A DNA stretch of 5,499 bases. It comes from Chlorobiales bacterium. GTDB lineage: Bacteria; Bacteroidota; Chlorobiia; Chlorobiales; Chlorobiaceae. Within the stretch, counting starts at the first letter, position 1; each line of letters begins with the position of its first letter. Below the pieces are notes generated by a model. The model saw only the letters and a list, made by a program, of their open reading frames with translations, was not told the DNA's origin and did no database searches. The position numbers were made by a program, and so were the translations under genes. Positions 1 through 5,306 of the stretch are shown in pieces. Where the stretch lies: positions 1 through 5,499 of the forward strand of contig JAKSCY010000149.1 of NCBI GenBank assembly GCA_022360355.1, in the 5' to 3' direction.

Positions 1-669
1 AATACCAGTTCCCGTCCAAGAAGTGCCCTTGTAGAAAAGCTTGCACGCATCGGTATCGTTACAGACGAAAAAACCATTTTTTCTCCCCCGGTAGCAGCAT
101 CGCAATGGTTGAAAGCTCATGCCCCCGGACCGGCGGCCCTTTTCGTCCCCCAGCCCACAAAAGCGGAGTTCAACTGTTTGGAAGAGCTTGACTCTGGCGC
201 TGAATCCGGAGCTTCTTCGGTAGTGATCGGTGACCTTGGAGAACAATGGACGTTTCCCGTCTTGAACCGGGCTTTCCGACTGCTCATGGCTGAACCTAAA
301 CCGATACTTGTCGCTCTTGGCATGACCCGCTACTGGCGCGGTGCCGACGGGTTTCATCTGGATGTCGCTCCATTTGTCAAGGCTCTGGAACATGCGGCAG
401 GGTGCCGGGCAGTCGTTCTGGGAAAACCGTCAAAAGAGTTTTTTGATGCAGGACTGGAAATGCTTGGATGTCAAGGAGCCGATGCGTTCATGATCGGTGA
501 CGACATCGTTGGCGATGTACAGGGAGCTCAACGCGCTGGAATAAAAGGTCTGCTTGTCCGCACCGGCAAGTTCCGCTCTCAGGACCTGGATGGCGACGTC
601 ACACCCAACACCGTCCTTGATTCCATTGCCGAATTGCCTGTGTGGTGGAAAAAGAAAGCCTTGAAATAA
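1..669 (+). CDS. HAD-IIA family phosphatase, LHPP-like (phospholysine/phosphohistidine inorganic pyrophosphate phosphatase type), 5' truncated
   Basis: The reading frame is open from base 1 to a TAA at 667-669, giving 222 visible residues; the start lies before the window. The first residues (NTSSRPR) match the HAD-IIA motif II region, where eukaryotic LHPP has CTNESQKSR. The core then follows LHPP closely: the VVIGDLGE segment, the LVALGMTRYW segment, HLDVAPFVKALEHAAG, the motif III lysine in LGKPSKEFF (visible residue 142) and the motif IV acidic pair in MIGDDIVGD (166-168), followed by RTGKFR. By comparison with human LHPP (about 270 residues), roughly 50 residues including the nucleophile motif DxxG are off the window. 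The family consists of Mg-dependent cytosolic phosphatases acting on P-N bonds (phosphohistidine, phospholysine) and pyrophosphate; the substrate in this bacterium is unknown. A start at TTG 109 would lack motif II and is not credible. The gene converges on the permease. Family assignment is secure, biochemical role less so. Confidence 0.92.
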   Translation, partial: NTSSRPRSALVEKLARIGIVTDEKTIFSPPVAASQWLKAHAPGPAALFVPQPTKAEFNCLEELDSGAESGASSVVIGDLGEQWTFPVLNRAFRLLMAEPKPILVALGMTRYWRGADGFHLDVAPFVKALEHAAGCRAVVLGKPSKEFFDAGLEMLGCQGADAFMIGDDIVGDVQGAQRAGIKGLLVRTGKFRSQDLDGDVTPNTVLDSIAELPVWWKKKALK

Positions 670-676
670 ACGATTT

Positions 677-695
677 CCTGACACTTCATGTCAGG
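677..695. terminator. Hairpin between convergent genes, possible weak bidirectional terminator
   Basis: CCTGACA (677-683), loop CTTCA, TGTCAGG (689-695) form a perfect 7-bp stem. It starts 8 bases after the phosphatase stop codon and contains the permease stop codon (691-693). On the minus strand the stem is followed by a partly T-rich tract (AAATCGTTTATTT). On plus the tail (GGTCGTACCTTC) is not T-rich. It could terminate the permease transcript, with weaker action on the phosphatase transcript. The lack of a clean T-run keeps the confidence moderate. Confidence 0.45.
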
Positions 696-1992
696 GGTCG
701 TACCTTCTTCCCATAAAATGCCCTCTCAGTTTTTTACCATAGGTCATCTCAAAAAGAACAGAGACACAGATAAACGCGACAAAAACAAAAATAGCTCTGA
801 AATTACTTTCGAACGTGTTGATCAGCAGGGTCATTAACGCAGTGACACTCAGCAATACCGCAACAATGTATATATATCGGCTCCCTCCGATCTCTTTTCT
901 CAATTTGAAGGCACTCGCGTTGATCAACGCAAAAATGAACAGGAAACTTGCGCTTCCGATAATGGCAATCTCCTTCAAGTTGATCGCGTTTGCCATCAAT
1001 ACACTAATGGCGGCTGTAACGACAACCCCCATAACCGGTTCATTCCAAACTTTCTTGTCGAAGATCTCGGGAAGCTGCCCTTCCTTAGCAAGAACATATC
1101 CTAATCTGGCGTTTCCGTATATAGTGGCATTTATAGCCGAGAACGTTGCGAGCAGAGCAGCAATTGCTATTACAACAAAACCTGTCTGGCCTAAAGCAGG
1201 CTTCGCCGCTATAGCAAGCGCATAATCTTTCGCGCTCAATAACTGCTCTTCCGGTATCGTGCTGGCCGTAATTATTCCAATGAGCACATAAAGGACAAAA
1301 ACCAGTATAACGGAAGAGTAAAAAGCTATAGGCAGATTACGTTCTGGATTTTGAACATCTTCAGCCGAGTTGGCAATAAGCTCAAAACCCTCATACGCGA
1401 CAAAAATGATCATCCCTGCCGCAAAAATCGAAGACATGGAACCCCAATGAGCCGGGGCAACAAGCTCAGGGTCTACATAGGCTACGCTGAAAACAATAAT
1501 AACAGCCAGCAATACGAGCTTGACAGCCACGATTGCTGTTTCAGATTTACTGACAAATGATGCACTTACCAGATTAATTGCTGTCGGCAACAACACTGCG
1601 GCACTGATCAAAACATGCTTGATGAGCGCGGAAGTGTTGTCATGAAAAAATGTCAAAGCATAGGATGCGAAAGCAACAGCATAGAGTGCAATGGTAACAA
1701 GGTAACTGAGCCAAAGCATGAGGTTGACACTTCCTGATGCAATGTTGTTACCGAAAGCTTTATCTATAAAAACAACCGTACCACCTTGAGAGGGATATTT
1801 GACCGAAAGCCTGGCATAGGCATAAGAGGTCAGAAGAGCAACCATGCCTGCGACGAAAAAAGCCATCGGTGTTCCACCGTGCGCAAGAGACACAGCTTCA
1901 CCGAGAACGGCAAATATCCCGCCTCCGACCATTCCCCCTATCCCGATGGATATTGCACCTGCAAGACCAATCTTTCTTTTTCCTCGGTTCAC
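691..1992 (-). CDS. APC-superfamily amino acid permease (about 12 membrane segments)
   Basis: A 433-residue integral membrane protein of the amino acid-polyamine-organocation (APC) superfamily, at the usual family length. The first membrane segment carries the Gly-rich substrate-binding signature ISIGIGGMVGGGIF (residues 15-27). Segment 6 and the following loop carry FVAYEGFELIANSAEDVQNP (197-216), a strong APC hallmark. Hydrophobic stretches lie near residues 11-33, 42-62, 90-116, 127-147, 153-173, 187-207, 224-244, 270-290, 318-337, 341-361, 374-392 and 398-416, consistent with 12 helices. The start is GTG at 1990-1992. An in-frame TAA at 2005-2007 leaves only a CTG (1999-2001) as an earlier option, and the next Met (residue 21) would destroy helix 1. 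No Shine-Dalgarno sequence is visible. The family exchanges or imports amino acids or related compounds with protons; the substrate cannot be read from sequence. The neighbouring acetolactate synthase-like gene on the same strand is 153 bases upstream, so co-transcription is possible but not evident. Confidence 0.92.
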   Translation of the reverse strand: MNRGKRKIGLAGAISIGIGGMVGGGIFAVLGEAVSLAHGGTPMAFFVAGMVALLTSYAYARLSVKYPSQGGTVVFIDKAFGNNIASGSVNLMLWLSYLVTIALYAVAFASYALTFFHDNTSALIKHVLISAAVLLPTAINLVSASFVSKSETAIVAVKLVLLAVIIVFSVAYVDPELVAPAHWGSMSSIFAAGMIIFVAYEGFELIANSAEDVQNPERNLPIAFYSSVILVFVLYVLIGIITASTIPEEQLLSAKDYALAIAAKPALGQTGFVVIAIAALLATFSAINATIYGNARLGYVLAKEGQLPEIFDKKVWNEPVMGVVVTAAISVLMANAINLKEIAIIGSASFLFIFALINASAFKLRKEIGGSRYIYIVAVLLSVTALMTLLINTFESNFRAIFVFVAFICVSVLFEMTYGKKLRGHFMGRRYDP

Positions 1993-1995
1993 TGC

Positions 1996-2040
1996 ATTCA
2001 GGAGTTAAATTTCAAGGGACACTATCGACCTGAATTTAAC
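1996..2040 (-). promoter_or_regulatory. Overlapping inverted repeats in the permease leader
   Basis: Two inverted repeats share their distal arm just upstream of the permease start. GTTAAATT (2004-2011) pairs with AATTTAAC (2033-2040), and ATTCAGG (1996-2002) pairs with CCTGAAT (2029-2035). The pairings use overlapping bases and so exclude each other. The proximal arm of the second one ends 4 bases before the GTG. This could be an operator or a 5'-leader switch that hides or exposes the start. The function is inferred from position only, and no clear promoter hexamers were found upstream. Confidence 0.4.
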
Positions 2041-2145
2041 CCATTCACGGAGCCTAAGGAAATAATGTTCCGGAAGTTGCTATGTTTCTTATGGGTGAGC
2101 TGAGTAGAAAAGGAAAACAGGAATAACTGTATAGTGGACACCGTG

Positions 2146-3789
2146 TTAATGACTGATGATTTTGCCCAGTTTCTCCGTTAACTTCATGTTTTCATCGTAA
2201 TCGACAGGAACCGCAATGACCGTGGGCCTCTTTTTCTCCGAGAACCCTGCCTGCAATGCAGGAATCAAATCTCCTGCAGCTTCCACCCTGATGGCGTTGC
2301 AGCCAAACGATTCAGCCATCCTGACGATGTCGGGATTGATGAAATCCGTATGCGAATACTTGCCGAACCTGTTCATCTGCTTCCACTTTATCAGGCCGTA
2401 CCCACCGTCCTCCCAGACAAGGATTGTTGCCGGGATATTGTACTGAACCGCTGTTGCCAGTTCCTGAACGTTCATTAAAAACCCTCCGTCACCACACAGA
2501 CCGACAACGTTCCTTTCCGGATAGAGTCTTTTTGCCGACAATGCACCGGGGAGAGCAATGCCCATGGAACAAAATCCGTTTGAAATAATGCAGGAACCGG
2601 GAGAGTATGCAGGGTAATGCCTTGCAATCCACATTTTATGTGCCCCAACGTCGCTTACCAGAATATCTTCGTCCCCCATTACCGATCGCAGATCACTGAG
2701 AATTCTCTGCGGCTTAAGAGGAAAACTCTCATCTGCATTACATTCCTGCAATTCCTCGAGCATATGCTCTCTTTCTTTTTTGAATTCCTTTACATCCCAT
2801 GAGTGGCTTTCCCCAAGGCTCTCGCAGAGAGCCCACAAGCTGCCGGCCAGATCTCCGACTATTTCAACATCGGTACGGTAATTCTGATCGACTTCTGCCG
2901 GTTCGAAATCGATATGGATGATTTTCTTATCCGAACCGGTGTTCCAGATATGCGGATGCCACTCAACCATGTCGTAGCCGATACAGATGACAAGGTCGGC
3001 TTTCGAAAAGGCATACGAGACATGATCTTTCAACCCCAATCCGGCAGCAAACAGGCAACGGTCGTGTCTTGCCGATATGGCTCCCTTACCCATAAACGTA
3101 TTTGCTGCATAGATTCCCGTTTTATCGACAAACCGGTTAAGCTGTTTGGACGCCCTCGTGCGCACGCAACCGTTACCGGCAAGAATGATCGGTTTTTCCG
3201 CTTTGCCGAGAAGCTCTACGGCACGCGTGACCGCTTTCTCGTCAGGAGCGGGGCGGCGGGCTTTACCACCGGAATCGAAAGGCCTGACCAGCGTGTCTTC
3301 CCGCGCAACATCCTCAGGAAGCTCTACCATGCATGCGCCCGGCTTTTCGGTTGCCGCCAGTTTGAAAGCCTTATGGACAACCTCCGGAATATTATCCGCC
3401 TGAAAAACCGATTGGCTCCATTTCGTTATCGGTTTGTAGAGGTTTATCGCATCCATATTCTGGTGCGACTCCTTATGCAGCCTGTTTGTCCCGGCCTGCG
3501 CAGTAACGGCTACAACAGGACTGTTGTCCATGTTCGCATTGGCAACACCGGTCGCCATGTTTGTCGCCCCAGGCCCGAGCGTCGAAAGACAAACGCCGGG
3601 CTTTCCCGTCAACCGTCCGGCAACATCAGCCATAAAGGCCGCAGCCTGTTCATGGTGACAAATCACAAACTCGATGGGAGAATCGAGCAAAGAGATCATC
3701 ATATCGGCATTCTCTTCACCCGGAACACCGTATATCTCCTTAACGCCCTCCTGTTCGAGGCATTCAAGAAAGAGGTCGGATGCTTTCAT
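2146..3789 (-). CDS. Thiamine-diphosphate enzyme, acetolactate synthase large-subunit type (catabolic AlsS-like, FAD-independent)
   Basis: A 547-residue three-domain ThDP enzyme. The N-terminal PYR domain (about 1-165) has the catalytic Glu47 in CHHEQAAAFMA and the HQNMD segment (109-113), aligned with THQSLD of Bacillus AlsS. The central domain (about 185-320) has GYDMVEWHPHIWN where AlsS has GYDPIEYDPKFWN. It lacks the RFDDR FAD motif of biosynthetic acetohydroxyacid synthase. The C-terminal PP domain has ISNGFCSMGIALPGA (402-416) and the ThDP motif GDGGFLMN (433-440). The expected reaction is two pyruvates to 2-acetolactate plus CO2 in the cytosol. Oddly, the closing Asn of the ThDP motif is Glu460 (VWEDGGYG). 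No small subunit (ilvN) or acetolactate decarboxylase gene is adjacent. The ATG at 3787-3789 is the first possible start, because an in-frame TAA lies three codons before it; it lacks a good Shine-Dalgarno sequence. Other 2-oxoacid decarboxylase or carboligase activities remain possible. Confidence 0.88.
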   Translation of the reverse strand: MKASDLFLECLEQEGVKEIYGVPGEENADMMISLLDSPIEFVICHHEQAAAFMADVAGRLTGKPGVCLSTLGPGATNMATGVANANMDNSPVVAVTAQAGTNRLHKESHQNMDAINLYKPITKWSQSVFQADNIPEVVHKAFKLAATEKPGACMVELPEDVAREDTLVRPFDSGGKARRPAPDEKAVTRAVELLGKAEKPIILAGNGCVRTRASKQLNRFVDKTGIYAANTFMGKGAISARHDRCLFAAGLGLKDHVSYAFSKADLVICIGYDMVEWHPHIWNTGSDKKIIHIDFEPAEVDQNYRTDVEIVGDLAGSLWALCESLGESHSWDVKEFKKEREHMLEELQECNADESFPLKPQRILSDLRSVMGDEDILVSDVGAHKMWIARHYPAYSPGSCIISNGFCSMGIALPGALSAKRLYPERNVVGLCGDGGFLMNVQELATAVQYNIPATILVWEDGGYGLIKWKQMNRFGKYSHTDFINPDIVRMAESFGCNAIRVEAAGDLIPALQAGFSEKKRPTVIAVPVDYDENMKLTEKLGKIISH

Positions 3790-3800
3790 GGCATCACTTT

Positions 3801-3806
3801 ATTATA
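3801..3806 (-). promoter_or_regulatory. Candidate -10 box (TATAAT) for the acetolactate synthase-like gene
   Basis: The minus strand reads TATAAT here, a perfect -10 consensus 11 bases upstream of the ATG. Transcription would start only about 5 bases before the ATG, giving an almost leaderless message, which fits the missing Shine-Dalgarno sequence. No convincing -35 hexamer is present at 16-18 bases spacing. This would fit an activator-dependent promoter, or the match could be chance. Confidence 0.4.
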
Positions 3807-3836
3807 GGGCAGGGCGCCTTTATTAATTGTCGTGAG

Positions 3837-3854
3837 CGCCTTGTGTACAAGGCG
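3837..3854. promoter_or_regulatory. 18-bp palindrome upstream of the acetolactate synthase-like gene, candidate operator
   Basis: CGCCTTGT-GT-ACAAGGCG has two perfect 8-base arms around a 2-base centre. It lies 48-65 bases upstream of the ATG and is centred roughly 50 bases before the start point implied by the TATAAT box. That is a typical position for a dimeric activator. As RNA it can form a 7-bp stem with a tetraloop, but no T-run follows on either strand, so it is a poor terminator for arsM. The binding protein is unknown. Confidence 0.5.
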
Positions 3855-3929
3855 GACGGAGCGCAGAAACCCTCTCCTATCCGATCAACGAAGTAATCAT
3901 GGTGCGCAGCAAATTAATAGAGGTGCCCA

Positions 3930-4733
3930 TTATTTAAAGCCTTCTATAAAGACACTGACGACATAGTCATCAAGAGACTCATCCTCTCCCAGACTGTCCA
4001 GAATCGCCCTTCCTATGGGATCTTTCGTATCGAAACAAATACAGGCGGAAGAGCCCTTGACAGATACGCTTACATCATGCAAACCGGATGCTTCAACCGT
4101 TTTTTGCAACGTACCAACAGTTAACGCCCCACTTACACAACCCACATACGCTTCAATGCTTTCCTGAGTTCTCCGGGGAAGCTCCTTGAGAAGGGCAATA
4201 TCGGAAACAGCAATTCTTCCACCGGGCTTCAAAACCCTGTAAATTTCCTGAAAAACCCTTGGTTTGTCCGCAGAGAGGTTGATGACACAGTTGCTGATGA
4301 CAACATCGACAGCATTGTCCGCAACAGGGATATTTTCAATTTCTCCGAGCCTGAACTCAACATTTTCAACCCCGTTCTTTTTAGCATTGGCTCGTGCTTT
4401 CTCAAGCATTTCAGGGGTCATATCCACGCCGATGACTTTTCCTTCCGGACCGACTTTGGCTGCAGCGAGAAAACAATCAAACCCCGCACCTGAACCAAGG
4501 TCAAGCACTACCTCGTTATTTCCGAGACTTGCAAAAGCAGTAGGGTTCCCGCAACTGAGGGCAAGATTGGCTTCATCCGGGATGACCTGCAGCTCCTCTT
4601 CGGTATACCCGATGGATTTGGCAAACTCAGCAGTATCGGTCCCGCAGGAGGTGTCTCCGCAGCAACAGTCCTGACCCTGGGCAAGCTTTCCGTAGGCTTC
4701 TTTTACAATCTTCCTGGTTTTCTCTTTATCCAT
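3930..4733 (-). CDS. arsM: Arsenite S-adenosylmethionine methyltransferase ArsM
   Basis: A 267-residue class I SAM-dependent methyltransferase, a normal length for bacterial ArsM. The SAM motif I is VLDLGSGAGFD (76-86), with the acidic ribose-binding residue in GVDMTPEML (102-110). The three As(III)-binding cysteines of the family are all present: Cys61 in LSCGNP, Cys149 in SNCVINLS and Cys199 in VGCVSGAL. There is also an N-terminal Cys cluster (DCCCGDTSC, residues 22-30) and a C-terminal CIC (231-233). ArsM methylates As(III) to mono-, di- and trimethylated species in the cytosol, giving volatile or less retained products. The ATG at 4731-4733 is supported by a clear Shine-Dalgarno sequence, CAGGAG at 4741-4746, 7 bases away. 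No arsR, arsC, arsB or acr3 is in the window, so this arsM stands apart from any ars operon here. Two TGAATAATTCA-type palindromes upstream could be metalloregulator sites. Confidence 0.95.
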   Translation of the reverse strand: MDKEKTRKIVKEAYGKLAQGQDCCCGDTSCGTDTAEFAKSIGYTEEELQVIPDEANLALSCGNPTAFASLGNNEVVLDLGSGAGFDCFLAAAKVGPEGKVIGVDMTPEMLEKARANAKKNGVENVEFRLGEIENIPVADNAVDVVISNCVINLSADKPRVFQEIYRVLKPGGRIAVSDIALLKELPRRTQESIEAYVGCVSGALTVGTLQKTVEASGLHDVSVSVKGSSACICFDTKDPIGRAILDSLGEDESLDDYVVSVFIEGFK

Positions 4734-4740
4734 ATAGCGG

Positions 4741-4746
4741 CTCCTG
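4741..4746 (-). promoter_or_regulatory. Ribosome binding site of arsM
   Basis: The minus strand reads CAGGAG, 7 bases before the arsM ATG. It is the only textbook Shine-Dalgarno sequence among the three genes in the window whose starts are visible on the minus strand. It fixes the arsM start. Confidence 0.8.
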
Positions 4747-4775
4747 TTATTAACGTTTGCATCATCAAACTAACC

Positions 4776-4786
4776 TGAATAATTCA
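4776..4786. promoter_or_regulatory. Palindrome TGAATAATTCA, candidate ArsR/SmtB-type operator (site 1)
   Basis: TGAAT-A-ATTCA is a palindrome with 5-base arms, 43-53 bases upstream of the arsM ATG. ArsR/SmtB metalloregulators often bind imperfect TGAA...TTCA dyads near promoters of metal and arsenic genes. The arsenic function of the next gene makes this reading reasonable, but it is inferred from shape and position. The same sequence forms an end of the 16-bp inverted repeat, which offers a competing explanation. Confidence 0.35.
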
Positions 4787-4828
4787 TGAGAGTTCGAAAA
4801 CCCGACCCCTGATTGTTGCTTTCGGGGT

Positions 4829-4858
4829 TCGCCGTCGGTGTCGGAATCGGTATCGAAA
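4829..4858. repeat. Degenerate hexamer tandem repeat (TCGNNN x5)
   Basis: Five consecutive hexamers begin with TCG: TCGCCG, TCGGTG, TCGGAA, TCGGTA, TCGAAA. The regular period of six with a fixed TCG and drifting last bases is a low-complexity tract at the heart of the inverted-repeat-bounded segment. Period 6 would also preserve a reading frame, but no protein evidence supports coding. Confidence 0.55.
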
Positions 4859-4938
4859 CCACCGCAATCCATTTCGACCCCCGATCCCTTCAAAACTGTT
4901 TTTCCCACTTCCCACATTCCCCTTTTTTATTCCTTTGG

Positions 4939-4949
4939 TGAATTATTCA
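4939..4949. promoter_or_regulatory. Palindrome TGAATTATTCA, candidate operator (site 2) and right inverted-repeat core
   Basis: This is the complement copy of site 1, TGAAT-T-ATTCA, about 206 bases upstream of the arsM ATG. It could be a second operator, allowing looping between two bound dimers, or simply the right end of a miniature element. It lies too far from the DUF438 gene (358 bases) to be an obvious operator for that gene. Confidence 0.3.
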
Positions 4950-5009
4950 GGTTAAGTGTTATGATATCCGGCGTTTGTTGTTTCGAATTTCAGAGGAACT
5001 TCCGTGAAT

Positions 5010-5045
5010 GTGTAACCAAGCATGAACGACATCATGCCTGGACAC
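5010..5045 (+). terminator. Orphan 13-bp hairpin with T-rich tail
   Basis: GTGT (5010-5013), CCA (5016-5018) and GCATGA (5020-5025) pair with TCATGC (5032-5037), TGG (5039-5041) and ACAC (5042-5045). The loop is ACGACA, with an AA bulge and one A-C mismatch. On plus the stem is followed directly by TTTCTCTT. The shape suits an intrinsic terminator or the 3' end of a small RNA, but no coding gene on plus ends upstream of it in this region. Confidence 0.35.
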
Positions 5046-5306
5046 TTTCTCTTACAACATAATGGCCGGGGCAATGGTTTCCGCCGAGTCATATAAAGGC
5101 TGGCAGCTCTTACCTATAAGCTCCTCTATACATTATCGTGAACGCAAAATTATTTTCATTCACACACCGGGGGGAAAATGAGATATTGCTATTTGTGAAA
5201 TAGGTTATATTTATTGTAAAGACACCTACACTGAGCGCTCCAAATTGCCGCGAGTCCGCGGGAATGCTCGAATAATCATTCAATTCAGGCGTAAAACATT
5301 TAGCTC

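Larger units (their letters stand above)
4771..4954. repeat. 184-bp segment with perfect 16-bp terminal inverted repeats, MITE-like
   Basis: TAACCTGAATAATTCA (4771-4786) is repeated as its exact reverse complement at 4939-4954, 152 bases apart. The interior is non-coding and repetitive, with period-6 TCGGNN units and C-rich motifs related by inversion: TCGGGGTTCG at 4822-4831 and CGACCCCCGA at 4875-4884 pair with one mismatch. This layout fits a non-autonomous miniature element or another dispersed intergenic repeat. I see no target-site duplication at the ends (AAAC to the left, AGTG to the right), so insertion is inferred, not shown. Confidence 0.5.
4734..5306. other. 573-base gene-free region between divergent arsM and the DUF438 gene
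   Basis: No convincing gene lies here. The left part (to about 4954) holds the arsM ribosome binding site and a 184-bp segment bounded by 16-bp inverted repeats. The middle holds a long hairpin (5010-5045). The right part (about 5140-5306) is AT-rich leader DNA for the DUF438 gene with small palindromes: GAGCGCTC at 5233-5240, a CCGCG/CGCGG hairpin at 5248-5261, and GCTCATGAGC at 5303-5312, which encloses the start codon. A 74-codon GTG-started frame (4838-5062) crosses the repeat and one arm of the inverted repeat, and resembles no protein I know. Confidence 0.7.

Noticed and set aside
815..1225. 136-codon open frame on plus within the permease gene
   Set aside because: Antisense shadow of a transmembrane protein; no independent coding evidence.
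2106..2130. ACAG/CTGT hairpin (2117-2130) with a T-rich minus-strand tail, downstream of the acetolactate synthase-like gene
   Set aside because: The stem is only 4 bp, too weak to call an intrinsic terminator.
2803..3807. 334-codon open frame on plus, opposite the acetolactate synthase-like gene
   Set aside because: It is antisense to a well-conserved enzyme gene, its translation resembles no family and is rich in Arg and Cys as expected for a shadow frame.
4264..4674. 136-codon open frame on plus within arsM
   Set aside because: Antisense shadow; Ser/Thr-rich translation without family resemblance.
2146..4733. arsM and the acetolactate synthase-like gene as one operon
   Set aside because: The 140-base gap contains a palindrome and a TATAAT box close to the second start, and the functions are unrelated; separate promoters are more likely, though read-through is possible.
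4838..5062. 74-codon GTG-started frame on plus in the intergenic region
   Set aside because: No Shine-Dalgarno, composition driven by the TCGNNN tract, crosses an inverted-repeat arm and a hairpin, and no recognisable protein similarity.
5178..5198. Six-codon mini-ORF (MRYCYL) after a run of six G, 108 bases before the DUF438 gene
   Set aside because: Could be a leader peptide, but G-run pairing with the ribosome is weak evidence, there is no attenuator structure tied to it and chance occurrence is likely.
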